NCBI GenBank assembly: GCA_030606485.1
Contig: JAUWGH010000010.1
Location: 17,317-81,316 of the forward strand
Source of the DNA: Promethearchaeota archaeon
GTDB taxonomy: Archaea > Asgardarchaeota > Lokiarchaeia > Sigyniarchaeales > SOKP01
DNA: 64,000 bases
Reading direction: 5' to 3'
Shown here: one piece after another, positions 44,077 through 54,151 of the stretch
Layout of the letters: every line of letters begins with the position of its first letter
How positions within the stretch are numbered: the first letter of the stretch is position 1
The notes under the pieces: model-generated
The model's input: only the letters and a program-made list of their open reading frames with translations
Database searches by the model: none
What the model was told of the DNA's origin: nothing
Program-made: the position numbers and the translations under genes

Positions 44077-45096
44077 ATGGAAATTGTAGAATATGAGTTT
44101 AAAAAATATCATGTAGAAGATTATAGAGATTTCTTACGAGACTTCTGGAACGAATCAGAATTTGAAGGTAATATCTATTACGAGTATGAGAGAAGGAGAT
44201 ATGGTCGAACTGAAGCGTATTGTAAAACCTTTCTTCCTAAAATTGGAAAATTGGAGAAAATAATTCTTCGAAGCTTTCCGGAGATTAACATTCATAATTA
44301 TGGTTTAATTGATCACGATATAGAATTTGTAGGTGATGAGGGAAAAATTCACTGCGGAGAGAATTTTTATTGGGGCTATAAAGGTGGTGGTCCTGGTGAT
44401 TTTCATACCTTATTAGAACTGCTTGGTCTAGATATTACATATGATGAGATCGCAAATATACCACAAGAACTTAAAAAACCTTTTGAAATTCACTTAAAAG
44501 AAAAGAAAAAATACTTTATTGAAGATCCTGATGACCATTGGATCTGGATGTATACGAAAAGTAGTATAAATTATTGCAGGCAGAACCTATCAAAGATCGG
44601 AAAAATTAGTAAAGTTGTCCTTTCGATTCCACCAGATATCACTTGGGGCTATGAAGGTACGAAAATAATCGGAGAGAATGGTATAATTTTTTGTTTCGGT
44701 TTCGGTTGGGGATTGGATTATTTCAAATCAAGGGCTTTACTCTGGCTGCTTAAAACACTAGGTTTGGATGTTGATATGGGTTATATTATCAAGCTTCCTA
44801 AACCAGAAATTGGGGTACCATTTACTCCGATAATCATAGATATACCAGAAGAAACCGTTTTTGAGAAGTTAATTGGTATTCCAGATTGTCCTATTTGCGA
44901 ATCAAGCAGAATTTATTTTCAATCAGCAACTAATAAATGCCGATGCAAAAGGTGTGGGAGCATTTTCTCTAAGAATGGCACATTAATAAATAAGAGAGAA
45001 TTGCCAGCATGCCCTGAATGCTGGAATGTTTATACCGTTTCTTATGATATTTCTAATGGTCGTCATCACTGTTGTTATTGTGATATTAAGTTTTAA
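44077..45096 (+). CDS. hypothetical protein: tandem domain plus zinc ribbons
   Basis: About 339 residues from ATG 44077 (GGAG nine bases upstream). Two similar halves: residues about 5-125 and 140-255 both carry a Y/W-rich start, LxKIGKxxKxxL, an (I/G)ENFYWGYKG/GENGIIFCFGFGWG block and LLxLLGLD. The C-terminus has two ribbons: CPICESS with CRCKRCG, and CPECWNV with CCYCDIKF. Unknown function; an internal duplication with nucleic-acid-style ribbons. Confidence 0.55.
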   Translation: MEIVEYEFKKYHVEDYRDFLRDFWNESEFEGNIYYEYERRRYGRTEAYCKTFLPKIGKLEKIILRSFPEINIHNYGLIDHDIEFVGDEGKIHCGENFYWGYKGGGPGDFHTLLELLGLDITYDEIANIPQELKKPFEIHLKEKKKYFIEDPDDHWIWMYTKSSINYCRQNLSKIGKISKVVLSIPPDITWGYEGTKIIGENGIIFCFGFGWGLDYFKSRALLWLLKTLGLDVDMGYIIKLPKPEIGVPFTPIIIDIPEETVFEKLIGIPDCPICESSRIYFQSATNKCRCKRCGSIFSKNGTLINKRELPACPECWNVYTVSYDISNGRHHCCYCDIKF

Positions 45097-45282
45097 ATAA
45101 AAACATACTTTAGCTGCAGATGAAATGTTGAATAGACAATGTGATTTAAAATAATTAAGGGCTTTTAAATCTTGATTGGGTGTTCATTTGACTAAAAATG
45201 TCTTCTACGCAAATGAAAAACATTAAAAATAGAAATAATCAATCTATTATTATCCTTAATATTTTTTTTAAGAAATCCAAAT

Positions 45283-45987
45283 ATGAATGATAATAAAATG
45301 AAAGAAAGAAATGGGAAAAATCGCAAATATAATCTGCGAAAAAGTAACAAAATGGTAAAAAAAATTATGTCCCTGATTGATAGAAATATTTTAATGGATT
45401 CACATGTATATTATTCTTATGTGATGGTCCCTGAAAGTATGAGAACAGGTGAATCAATGATGATTTATGATGGAGAACCTATTAGTGAGGATGAAAAACG
45501 AAGAATTAAACTTTATATTACTTTTTTATTTACAAAATATGGATATACCGAAGAAGAAAAAAAAATAAACAATAGGCTAATAGCAGCATTTTATCTATTC
45601 GGAGAAAGAATTGGAAAAGAATCAGTAGTAGTAATATTTGCAAATAATTTGAAAGCAGAAGAAATTGATTTTAAAAGGAATTTATATTTAATAAAAAAAC
45701 TTAAATTAAAGCCGGCTGATGCTCCGTATATGATATTCTCTCGAAAACCACTTGATGAAATAATTGACCCCAAAGAAGAGGATATTCTTGAGTTATCGTT
45801 TAATATAAAAGATGAAGAGAAATTTTCCAATTTGATAAAAGAGGTTGAAAATGATGTATTATATGGAGAATATCCTGGAAGATGGATTAAAATAAAAGTG
45901 TGGTTAGAGCAAGATCATCCTTTTCTTGAAAAAATTTGGAAAGGTCTTAAGGAAGCAACAAATTTATTAAAACCTTTCATAAAATAA
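45283..45987 (+). CDS. hypothetical protein
   Basis: 234 residues with a basic N-terminus (KERNGKNRKYNLRKSNKMVK). SHVYYSYVMVPESMRTGESM, then ESVVVIFANNLKAEEIDFKR and DAPYMIFSRKPLDEIIDPKE. Alternating strands and helices, no recognised motif. Confidence 0.5.
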   Translation: MNDNKMKERNGKNRKYNLRKSNKMVKKIMSLIDRNILMDSHVYYSYVMVPESMRTGESMMIYDGEPISEDEKRRIKLYITFLFTKYGYTEEEKKINNRLIAAFYLFGERIGKESVVVIFANNLKAEEIDFKRNLYLIKKLKLKPADAPYMIFSRKPLDEIIDPKEEDILELSFNIKDEEKFSNLIKEVENDVLYGEYPGRWIKIKVWLEQDHPFLEKIWKGLKEATNLLKPFIK

Positions 45988-46162
45988 ATAATAATTAAGA
46001 TCAATTAAACAATCTTGATCATATAAAATCGAGTATCGCACAAAATTATCCGAGTTAAACTATTATAAAGTAATTTTAGATTAAAATTATAATCAAAGAT
46101 TCTTATTTTTCTTAAGATAATAAAATAACTTGATCTATCAAAAGAAAATTTACTCTCTTAGA

Positions 46163-47815
46163 ATGAGTCAGAGAAAAGTCCTAAAAGGTATAATACAATT
46201 TGGCAAGAGGGAATTCAAGGAAAAAAAACCCCTCTCTGTGGAGATCTTAAGAGTAAAAAGTAAAACGATTCTCACGAGAGGAGTTTTACCATCTCTTTCT
46301 ATAAAACAAATTAAGGGAGCTAAATATTTAGTGGTCACAGATTATAAAGAATTCTTTAGAGTCTATCCATTTTCTTCTTCTGGGGTATTATTAGGCGGAC
46401 AAAATTTAGAAAAGACGGCAAAATTATTGAAAGCATTGAAAAAAGGTACTGCAAAGGAATACACATTACCTAAAGAACTGCCAAAACTAACATTAGGAGA
46501 TCTTTCTGTTCATTATCAGGAACAGTTTTATAAAGCACAACAAAGCCTAAATGATGTATTTGGATTAAATATTAATTACCCACTTTCGATTGCTGCCTTC
46601 AAAAATTCAAAGAAGGTTAATAAAAGAGAATTATGCGTTCAGAGAAATAAAACATTTTTAAAGATTGATATAAAATATTGGAAAACGCCAATATCTGAAG
46701 TAATTACCCATAGAGAGTTAATCTATTATTTTCTTAAGAGAATGGGAATCTTTCCGAAAAATAAAGATTTAATGTTTGATTTTTGTTATTTTTTTACTGC
46801 AATATTATTAAGAGGCGAAAAAGCAGAACAAATATTTGAATTATGGGAAACTGTATCACCAGAATGGAATATAAACGATTATGAACTCAACCTTATGGAA
46901 AATAAGAACCAAATTTTAAAATTAATAAATGAAACATATACAGAAAATGAGTTAAAAACATTCATAGGAAATGTATTTTCCACCATAGAGATATTAAATA
47001 AATATAAGATTTTAATCAATTCTGAAGAATTCCTGTCGCTTTTTAAATATTTTTATCACAGATTTCAGAAATTAAATACTACAATAATCTTTGAAAAAGC
47101 CAAATTGAAAGAAATTATAGTAATTCTTCGAGATTTATTCTTTTCTGCATTATACCAGAAATATTTCTATCCCCAAGATTTTGAAAATCTGTTAAAAATT
47201 AAGGAAAATGCTAATCAATTTAAGAACTTCTTAAAGTTAACTCATTTAACTATTATCTTTTCCATTTTAGGTGGCGAATTTCATTATATCAGAGAACTTA
47301 AATCTAAATATCCTGTTCTTAAGCAAGAAGAATCTCTTGAAATGTTATTTGGACTTCCGGAGTATAAATTATCAAGCGCAATTAGATATTTTAGTGATAA
47401 AACAAACATATCTAACAATATCTCTAATTTTCAAAAATTATTACAAGATATGTTCAAATCCTATATATTCAATTATTGTCTTGAAATAAATTATGATTCT
47501 GCATTCTTCTGTGATACCAAACCTAATGAAACCAAAATATTACATATAGAAGTTTTTAATCACTCAGATATAGTCCTTAAAGATACCACGCTAAATTCTG
47601 TTATGAATCCAAAAAATAGGATGGACTTAAAAATACTTAAAGACTCTAACTATGAGGATTTAGATAAAAAACTGGAGTGGGAATATGAATTGACTGGTAA
47701 GATAGAAGGAAAAGTTAATTTCTCCATTCAATTGGTAATAAAAGACCCTTTTATTGAAAGTAATATATTTAAATATAAGAAAAAGTTAGGCGTTATAATA
47801 ATTAGAGAGAAATAA
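46163..47815 (+). CDS. large lineage-specific protein (intact paralogue)
   Basis: 550 residues from ATG 46163. Collinear with the interrupted gene at 17583-19235: RKVLKGIIQFGKREF, GAKYLVVTDYKEFFRVYPF, LLRGEKAEQIFELWETVSPE, FSILGGEFHYIRELKSKYPV and SNFQKLLQDMFKSYIFNYC. The first 100 residues look beta-rich, the middle helical, the last 100 beta-rich again (ELTGKIEGKVNFSIQLVIKD), perhaps an Ig-like tail. No domain recognised. It shows what the other copy loses after its TGA. Confidence 0.6.
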   Translation: MSQRKVLKGIIQFGKREFKEKKPLSVEILRVKSKTILTRGVLPSLSIKQIKGAKYLVVTDYKEFFRVYPFSSSGVLLGGQNLEKTAKLLKALKKGTAKEYTLPKELPKLTLGDLSVHYQEQFYKAQQSLNDVFGLNINYPLSIAAFKNSKKVNKRELCVQRNKTFLKIDIKYWKTPISEVITHRELIYYFLKRMGIFPKNKDLMFDFCYFFTAILLRGEKAEQIFELWETVSPEWNINDYELNLMENKNQILKLINETYTENELKTFIGNVFSTIEILNKYKILINSEEFLSLFKYFYHRFQKLNTTIIFEKAKLKEIIVILRDLFFSALYQKYFYPQDFENLLKIKENANQFKNFLKLTHLTIIFSILGGEFHYIRELKSKYPVLKQEESLEMLFGLPEYKLSSAIRYFSDKTNISNNISNFQKLLQDMFKSYIFNYCLEINYDSAFFCDTKPNETKILHIEVFNHSDIVLKDTTLNSVMNPKNRMDLKILKDSNYEDLDKKLEWEYELTGKIEGKVNFSIQLVIKDPFIESNIFKYKKKLGVIIIREK

Positions 47816-48144
47816 AAGGAATTATTATCTTATATGTAATGATTTATAATAGAGATGTTTTAATTTTAATCTAAAAATACTACAGCAATTCAATGCTACC
47901 TTAGAGACTTTCTATATAATAGACATTTTTTACCTACATTTGAATTAATAATTAATAGAGAAAAAAAAAATAAGTTTCTTAAAAATCCTAATATTGTATA
48001 TATGTATTTAAAATATTCAAGACTTTGATTGATTTATAAAATTTATGGATAATTTGCTTTTTTTTTTATTGTCCAAGATGTTTTAGAAAAAATATTATCA
48101 ATATAAAATCTGTTAATATTAATTAATCTAATGTATTCAATATT
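47816..48144. other. gene-free stretch
   Basis: AT-rich convergent intergenic region. TATATATGTATTTAAAATATTC at 47997 onward is TATA-like; nothing else seen. Confidence 0.35.
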
Positions 48145-50706
48145 CTATATTTTTTCTTTAATAAATTCAAGAATAGAATTAAGAACAATATTACCAATGC
48201 TTAAACCGATACCTTTAGGAATGCTCAACCCCAAAGGTATTAATACATACTTAAATATTTTAAATACTGTTCTTCCTACTTTTTTAATCTTACTATCTCT
48301 CTCAATTAAATAAGGACCAACAAAACTCATAAAAGGAAGCCGTTCCTCATTTAACTTAGTTTCTCCATCAATTCTTATATAAAGTTCTTCAATAGTACTT
48401 GGTTCAGGAGCAAAAATATCAAAAGAACAGATAAAGTTTTGACCCACATTAATATTAATTCCATCTGGTGATAAAAATTCATAATAACTATCCTTTTGCT
48501 GCTCAAAATTTACCCTCTTTCCCTTTATTACAGCATCAAGAGGTTGAAGGTTTACGCCCATATTTTTTATTTCAAATGGAATTTTCGAATCAGTTATTAC
48601 AGATACTTTAAATCTTTCTCCAACCATTATTTTTGATTCTGTCTCTCTTGAGTCCTCAAATAATAATATTCCTTGTAATAATTGACCAATTATTATACTT
48701 GCAACCGCATTTAGATTAACTTTAATTCCTTCAATTGTACCAAGTTGTTTTTGGGTTAAATTCGCACTTGTTCTCACCAAATTATAAATATTTTTAGAAA
48801 TCTGTTTATTAATTTCGACCATTTCATTTAGATTATTTAGTTTTGATATTTCTGAGAGGATTTGAGAATATTGATGTATATTTAATTTAGATAATGCTCC
48901 CAGTTCCTTCTGAATAGATTCCCATAGATTTGCCATATTTCCGGTTATTGTATATTTTACATCTTTTATTTCACTAATCAATTCTTGCTTAGTATCATCA
49001 ATTTTCATCGATATTCTATTTGTCTCTAATCCAATTTCTTTTTTCACATCATAATACATACGTTTTAATCCTCTACTTATCTCTAAAGTTTGGTATTGAC
49101 TAACTCTTTCTAACCTTTCAAACATTTCTTCTTTGAAATTTTTCAATTCTTGTTTATATCCAATTTGAATTTTCTTTGTAAAATAACCATCTAAATCTTG
49201 AGTAACTCTTAATATTTGTAATAAAGCTGCTTTTTTTTCTGGAGGTATTACTTCGATAGAATTATATTCTTGTATACTACGAATAAAAGTGTCGAGAGAA
49301 TTTACCACGATAATTAGTTTTTTAAGATCCCATTTTTCAAAAATATTCTTTGTTTCTCCTAATTCTTTCAAATCTACTTTCTCAAATTCTAACGCATTTC
49401 TTAAAGAATTAAAGCATGTTTTTTTAGCTTTTAATAATTTTATTACATCTTCTGGAAATACTTTATTTTCAAACTCTATTAATTTATTATTTATTTGTTC
49501 TGAAATAATTATGGCATTGTCTTGTAATTCAATGAAAGTTTGACTATCTATACATTCTAAAAATTGTGTATCTAAAGGCTCTAATTGATTCATTAATTCT
49601 AAGATATTTTTAGTCCATAATTCATATTTATTTAATTTTTTTATATCATTAACAAATAGATCAGAATCTCTTTTTATAAATTGTTCTCTAGCTTTCCTAA
49701 ATTTAAATAAGGCTTCATTAAACTTGTGTAAATGAATAAATACTACACCTAAATTTCCATAAGCATCTGCACATGTTGGATCGCTCTCTATTGCTCTCTC
49801 ATAGCATTTGATTGCCTTGTCAAAATCACCAAGTTCAGAGAATGCAAGACCTTTATTATTCCACGCACTTGCACATGTTGGATCGATCTCTATTGCTCTC
49901 TCATACCAATTGATTGCCTTGTCAAAATCACCAAGCTCGGCGCATGCAATACCTTTATTATTCCACCCTCTTGCATAATTTGGATCGATCTCTATTGCTC
50001 TCTCATAGCATTTGGTTTCCTTGTCAAAATCCCCAAGCTTAGAGAATGCAATACCTTTATTATTCCAGGCATATGCAAATGTTGACTCGATCTCTATTGC
50101 TCTCTCATAGCAATTGATTGCCTTGTCAAAATCCCCAAGCTTAGAGAATGCATTACCTTTATTAAACCATACCTCTGCATGATTTGGATCGATCTCTATT
50201 ACTCTCTCATAGCATCTGGTTGCCTTGTCAAAATCCCCAAGCTTAGAGAATGCATTACCTTTATTATTCCACGCATCTGTAAATGTTGGATCGATCTCTA
50301 TTGCTCTCTCATAGCAATTGATTGCCTTGTCAAAATCCCCAAGCTTAGCGAGCACATTACCTTTATTATTCCACGCACCTGCATAATTTGGATCGATCTC
50401 TATTGCTCTCTCATAGCAATTGATTGCCTTGTCAAAATCCCCAAGCTCGGCCCATGCAATACCTTTATTATTCCACGCACCTGGAAATGTTGGATCGATC
50501 TCTATTGCTTTCCCATAGCAATTGATTGCCTTGTCAAAATCCCCAAGCTCAGAGAATGCAATACCTTTATTAAACCACGCATCTGCAAATGTTGGATCGA
50601 TCTCTATTGCTTTCCCATAGCATTTGATTTCCTTGTCAAAATCCCCAAGCTCAGAGAATGCAAAACCTTTATTAAACCACACCTTTGCTTTTTTTTGCTT
50701 TTTCAT
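48145..50706 (-). CDS. ten-TPR protein with coiled-coil and C-terminal membrane segment
   Basis: 853 residues. Residues 6-345 are ten 34-residue TPRs of consensus AWNNKGxAFSxLGDFDKAIN, CYERAIEIDPTF, nearly identical to each other except the last. Residues 350-700 are helical (LERVSQYQTLEISRGLKRMY; KLNIHQYSQILSEISKLNNL), then a beta-rich segment and a hydrophobic C-terminal helix (FKYVLIPLGLSIPKGIGLSI). A membrane-tethered scaffold is likely. TPR arrays linked to coiled coils act as sensors or assembly platforms. Confidence 0.8.
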   Translation of the reverse strand: MKKQKKAKVWFNKGFAFSELGDFDKEIKCYGKAIEIDPTFADAWFNKGIAFSELGDFDKAINCYGKAIEIDPTFPGAWNNKGIAWAELGDFDKAINCYERAIEIDPNYAGAWNNKGNVLAKLGDFDKAINCYERAIEIDPTFTDAWNNKGNAFSKLGDFDKATRCYERVIEIDPNHAEVWFNKGNAFSKLGDFDKAINCYERAIEIESTFAYAWNNKGIAFSKLGDFDKETKCYERAIEIDPNYARGWNNKGIACAELGDFDKAINWYERAIEIDPTCASAWNNKGLAFSELGDFDKAIKCYERAIESDPTCADAYGNLGVVFIHLHKFNEALFKFRKAREQFIKRDSDLFVNDIKKLNKYELWTKNILELMNQLEPLDTQFLECIDSQTFIELQDNAIIISEQINNKLIEFENKVFPEDVIKLLKAKKTCFNSLRNALEFEKVDLKELGETKNIFEKWDLKKLIIVVNSLDTFIRSIQEYNSIEVIPPEKKAALLQILRVTQDLDGYFTKKIQIGYKQELKNFKEEMFERLERVSQYQTLEISRGLKRMYYDVKKEIGLETNRISMKIDDTKQELISEIKDVKYTITGNMANLWESIQKELGALSKLNIHQYSQILSEISKLNNLNEMVEINKQISKNIYNLVRTSANLTQKQLGTIEGIKVNLNAVASIIIGQLLQGILLFEDSRETESKIMVGERFKVSVITDSKIPFEIKNMGVNLQPLDAVIKGKRVNFEQQKDSYYEFLSPDGININVGQNFICSFDIFAPEPSTIEELYIRIDGETKLNEERLPFMSFVGPYLIERDSKIKKVGRTVFKIFKYVLIPLGLSIPKGIGLSIGNIVLNSILEFIKEKI
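49780..50690 (-). repeat. 102-bp tandem repeats encoding TPRs
   Basis: Nine near-identical 102-base units with the same silent codons (TTGTCAAAATC and GATCGATCTCTATTGC in each), inside the gene above. The high DNA identity means recent unit gain or conversion; copy number may vary between strains. Confidence 0.85.
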
Positions 50707-50762
50707 AATTTATTTTGATTGAAAATTTTCAACTATCTCTTTTTTAAAAATATAATAATCAT

Positions 50763-50987
50763 TTACGATAAATAAATGTTTAAAGAAATTCGATCTGTTG
50801 TAAAATCTCTCATTGATTCATGAACATTTTTTAACTCTATTTTATTTTTTAGACTTTTTTCAAGGTAATAAAAACTTCTTGACAAAATATCGTTATAATT
50901 AAACTCAAATTCGTTATGCTCGGGCAACTGGTCCCCATAACTAATTCCGTAAATAATTGCAAAATAATTGCAATTATACATAAACAT
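50763..50987 (-). CDS. small hypothetical protein
   Basis: 74 residues: MFMYNCNYFAIIYGISYGDQ, NDILSRSFYYLEKSLKNKIE. No family seen. Lies just upstream of the ten-TPR gene with a 56-base gap and may share its transcript. Confidence 0.35.
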   Translation of the reverse strand: MFMYNCNYFAIIYGISYGDQLPEHNEFEFNYNDILSRSFYYLEKSLKNKIELKNVHESMRDFTTDRISLNIYLS

Positions 50988-51403
50988 TTCCCTATCTCTT
51001 CTTTATTTCCTTTTTCCCTCTACCCCTTCTCCATTGGCTTCTCATTTTATATATTCTAATTTAATTAATAACAATCCAGATATTTAAATTGAAAAATAAT
51101 AACTTATATGAATTTAAACATTTTTTTTTAATTTCATTGAAGAATTTTTAATAAAATTCAATATCAAGAATTGAGAAATCTTTAATAATCATTTTTATAT
51201 ACTATTTTACGTTACTCTACTGTGAATAAGATTTTAAACATTTAGAAAACAAGGAAATTGTGATAATCTTATCTATATGAAAAAAAATTTTCAAGTATTA
51301 TTAGGTGATAAATATTGGACGTATCTATTTTTTGATGTCAAAAAATTAGAAAAATCTATGAATAATATTTAAAATTTTTTCAATAGATATTCCAAGTTTC
51401 ATG
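50988..51403. other. intergenic region
   Basis: AT-rich. A 31-codon plus-strand frame (51277-51372, MKKNFQVLLGDKYWTYLFFD) is open but has no ribosome binding site; I do not count it as a gene. Confidence 0.3.
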
Positions 51404-51886
51404 TTAACTTTCAGAATTGACTATTATTTGCCCATCTTTATAATATTCAATAATTGGTTTTTTTTGAAAATCCTCATTTACATAAAAATATACAAATAAC
51501 CCAAATTTATAATCATATTTTTTATCAGAAGTAAGAAATTTAAGTCGTATTTTATCAGCTTTGACCTCTATACTTGATAATAAATATTCAGATTTTTTTA
51601 TTTCAACTGCCAAAAGATTTTTTGATGTTATTCTCTTATGGACAATAATATCAGGTAAAAATTTCTTTCTTTTTGATCCACAGCGTAATTTTTTTGGCTG
51701 AACACCATCTCTATTATATTCACAATCAACATTCCATCCTGGAAATTCTTTTTCAATGTATATTGCGAGTCTAAAGGCAATTGATCTTTCGCTAGAATTA
51801 ATCTTCAATAATATTTTATCCTTTTCTAACACGTTATTTATTGCCTTATTTGTTTTCTCTTTAATTATTTCTAAATCATAACTCAT
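51404..51886 (-). CDS. PD-(D/E)XK endonuclease-like protein
   Basis: 160 residues. E34 in the first helix, then WNVDCEYNRD, FLPDIIVHKR with D79, and NLLAVEIKKS with E95-x-K97 form the E-x(n)-PD-x(n)-ExK site; DKIRLKFLT and YKFGLFVYF complete the fold. The size and PDIIVHxR form match small, free-standing restriction-like nucleases found in defence islands. No methylase is adjacent. Confidence 0.65.
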   Translation of the reverse strand: MSYDLEIIKEKTNKAINNVLEKDKILLKINSSERSIAFRLAIYIEKEFPGWNVDCEYNRDGVQPKKLRCGSKRKKFLPDIIVHKRITSKNLLAVEIKKSEYLLSSIEVKADKIRLKFLTSDKKYDYKFGLFVYFYVNEDFQKKPIIEYYKDGQIIVNSES

Positions 51887-52175
51887 ATTATAATCAACTT
51901 AAAATTCATTTTTAAATTATTGCAAGAAATTTTTTATTATAATGTAAAATTTAATGCTTATATTCTGCTATATCAATGTTTCTACACGAAAACTTCACGT
52001 GGCTTCTGATTTCACTTACTGATGTCTTTTTCAGCATAAAACATATTTATTTAAAATATAGTCAGAGTAAATATTAAAGGAGATTAAAAATATATTCTAT
52101 AGTCTTTAGAAAGGAAAATAAAAATTTGAAGAATAAAAAAAATTGATATAAAAAAAGAGGAAGGTAACAATAGAA

Positions 52176-53060
52176 ATGATTCTAATAATTGGATTTGGAT
52201 CATTGATGAGTTGTTATGGAATTAGCCAACAATCTACTAGAAATATCGAAATCTTTAATCCATTCATTGTTCGATTCAAAGGATGTCGCGGTTTCAATAC
52301 AATTGAATGTCATTATATGGATATAGGGAAATCATTTTACCCTGAAGGAGTTCAAGTTAGCATTGATGAAGTTATTGATAAATCAAGAGATACTATTGAA
52401 TGTCTTGCTTATTATGTCAAAGATAAAACTTTACAAAAGATTGCTAAAAGGGAAGGCTATCCAATCGAACTAATGAAAAGAATAAGAACCTCGTTAAATA
52501 ATTACAACAAAAAAAGCATTGTTCAAGATGGAAAAAGAGAGCTTGCAGAATTTCTCTGGACTTTTTATCCAGAACAAGATATTTCTGCTAATTGTCATAA
52601 AAAAATTCAAAAATATAGAAAAAAATTAGGTGAACAATTTGATACAATTAATGCCAATAGTTATGTTCCTCATCCTGTGAAAGTGATATGTAAACAAAAA
52701 AAAAGGATTGTATTCGGTCTGATCTCAATCCGTACCGATATTGGAGCAAAAAAGGGTTATTATAATGATATTCGCTTGATGACTATACTAGAAGCAATCC
52801 ACTCGGAAAATCCTCCAAGAAGTACCTATTTTTTAGAGTGTATTTTAGGAGGAGTCCACGGAATAAATATAAGGGATTTATTATCAGGGATGGATATTAA
52901 TAATGGAGAAATGAATCGCTATTTAATTAACTTGAAAGAGAATATCAAGGAGGAATGGAACAATACTAAAAATTGGAATTTTCATGGAAATAATTTACGT
53001 GCAAATCTTGAACGATCTGGCTTATTGGAATATTTTCCTGAATTATCTATGGAATTTTAG
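52176..53060 (+). CDS. gamma-glutamylcyclotransferase-like fold protein
   Basis: 294 residues. IIGFGSLMSCYGISQQSTRN at the start, then FIVRFKGCRGFN and ECLAYYVKDKTLQKIAKREG, matches the first half of GGCT/AIG2-like proteins (YGSLMS, substrate loop, then an aminoacyl-lyase barrel). The expected catalytic Glu cannot be assigned with certainty. The last 90 residues (GLISIRTDIGAKKGYYNDIR) are an added domain. AAAGAGGAAGG precedes the ATG. Substrate unknown. Confidence 0.5.
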   Translation: MILIIGFGSLMSCYGISQQSTRNIEIFNPFIVRFKGCRGFNTIECHYMDIGKSFYPEGVQVSIDEVIDKSRDTIECLAYYVKDKTLQKIAKREGYPIELMKRIRTSLNNYNKKSIVQDGKRELAEFLWTFYPEQDISANCHKKIQKYRKKLGEQFDTINANSYVPHPVKVICKQKKRIVFGLISIRTDIGAKKGYYNDIRLMTILEAIHSENPPRSTYFLECILGGVHGINIRDLLSGMDINNGEMNRYLINLKENIKEEWNNTKNWNFHGNNLRANLERSGLLEYFPELSMEF

Positions 53061-53192
53061 ATTAAGATTAAAAACTAAAAATCTAGTTAGATATAGGAAA
53101 AAATAATTGCATTTTATTTGAGTCTATTTTATAAAAGATAGTCACTTTTTTATAGATAAAAAAATATATATTTTAAATTTCATTATAGTTAT

Positions 53193-53407
53193 ATAGGTTA
53201 TTTATAAAACCTATTGCATTGGAATCTCCGTCAGTAAAAGTATTCGCATTTAGTTAATATTTAGCTTTTTTTGAGTAGAGAATAAGTAGATGTAAGTAAA
53301 ATAGTGTTTTACACTTTTTTTAGAGTTTAAGTCGTGAGTGAGTAAGAATTAGTCTTTTATATTTGTATATGGGATTTAGGGCATTTTAGGAATTAAGAGA
53401 TTTTAGT
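53193..53407 (+). promoter_or_regulatory. conserved leader with palindrome, second NYN gene
   Basis: ATAGGTT-atttataa-AACCTAT (53193-53214), then GCATTGG and a T/G-rich stretch with GTGAGTGAGTAAG and AGTAGATGTAAG to the start region. It parallels the leader at 20207-20413 in order, length and content. The two leaders are better conserved in layout than in base sequence, as expected for structured RNA or an autoregulatory operator. Confidence 0.6.
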
Positions 53408-53839
53408 TTGGGGTTTCACTGCACTTATCACTCACTCGAGGTGTTAAAATTAAAACCAAAAATAATTATAGATATTTCTAATATCGCCGGTTATTATAAT
53501 GAATTCCCCCCTAAAATAAAAAATATCGACATAATGTATAACACTTTAAAATATAAATATTGGATCATCGGTATAGCTGATTGGCAACTGTATTATTATA
53601 TTGATTATCTTGAGTCTTATAAAAATTACTTAAAACGAAGAATAATTTTGGAAGCTCCTCCAGGTATTAAGGCAGATATTCTTTTAATAATGAAGGCCAT
53701 TCAGGATGATTGTCCAATAATTACAAATGATAATTTAAGAGATCATGAGGATTTAATTCCCTCAATATCTTGGTTAAAAAATCATAGGATTCCATTTGAT
53801 ATAATTAATGGGGAATTTAGGATTTATTTGTCAAAATAA
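53408..53839 (+). CDS. NYN/PIN-like ribonuclease, single domain
   Basis: 143 residues from TTG (GTG 53441 possible). Aligns without gaps to the first 140 residues of the gene at 19346: IDISNIAGYYNEFPPKIKNI, KYWIIGIADW, KADILLIMKAIQDD, TNDNLRDHEDLIPS, SWLKNHRIPFDIING. Acids D22, D90 and D108 are kept. It lacks the C-terminal half of the other copy and ends in RIYLSK. Confidence 0.7.
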   Translation: MGFHCTYHSLEVLKLKPKIIIDISNIAGYYNEFPPKIKNIDIMYNTLKYKYWIIGIADWQLYYYIDYLESYKNYLKRRIILEAPPGIKADILLIMKAIQDDCPIITNDNLRDHEDLIPSISWLKNHRIPFDIINGEFRIYLSK

Positions 53840-53932
53840 ATAAAATATAGTGAGATTAAATCTCACATTTTTTTTTCTACATTTTTAATCTCTAACAAAT
53901 AAAAAAAATGAGAATTATAATATTAAATTTAA

Positions 53933-54151
53933 TTATTCTGTAAGGAGTAACGGGATTTTATTAGGATTAAAAGTTATTTCTGTTTTATAAGATAAAATAC
54001 TCCAGAGTGGTCCTAATCCTATTGCCTCCGTACTATATCTTTTTTCAATTAAATAAGAGCTATATCTTTTAATTTCAAAATTTTCATTTATTTTTATGAG
54101 ATCATGTTCTATAAAAATATCAGGTAAAAGTATTTCAATAATAATTGGCAT
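53933..54151 (-). CDS. small hypothetical protein
   Basis: 72 residues from ATG 54151: MPIIIEILLPDIFIEHDLIK, YSSYLIEKRYSTEAIGLGPL, ILSYKTEITFNPNKIPLLLT. Alternating beta strands. The end is a few tens of bases from the convergent NYN gene; whether the two are linked is unknown. Confidence 0.4.
   Translation of the reverse strand: MPIIIEILLPDIFIEHDLIKINENFEIKRYSSYLIEKRYSTEAIGLGPLWSILSYKTEITFNPNKIPLLLTE

Noticed and set aside
49780..50690. Regular 102-base repeats resembling an array
   Set aside because: No unique spacers; they encode TPRs in frame, so not a CRISPR array.
50179..50718. 179-codon plus-strand frame
   Set aside because: Antisense shadow of the TPR repeats, with the same Cys-rich phrase repeated each 34 residues.
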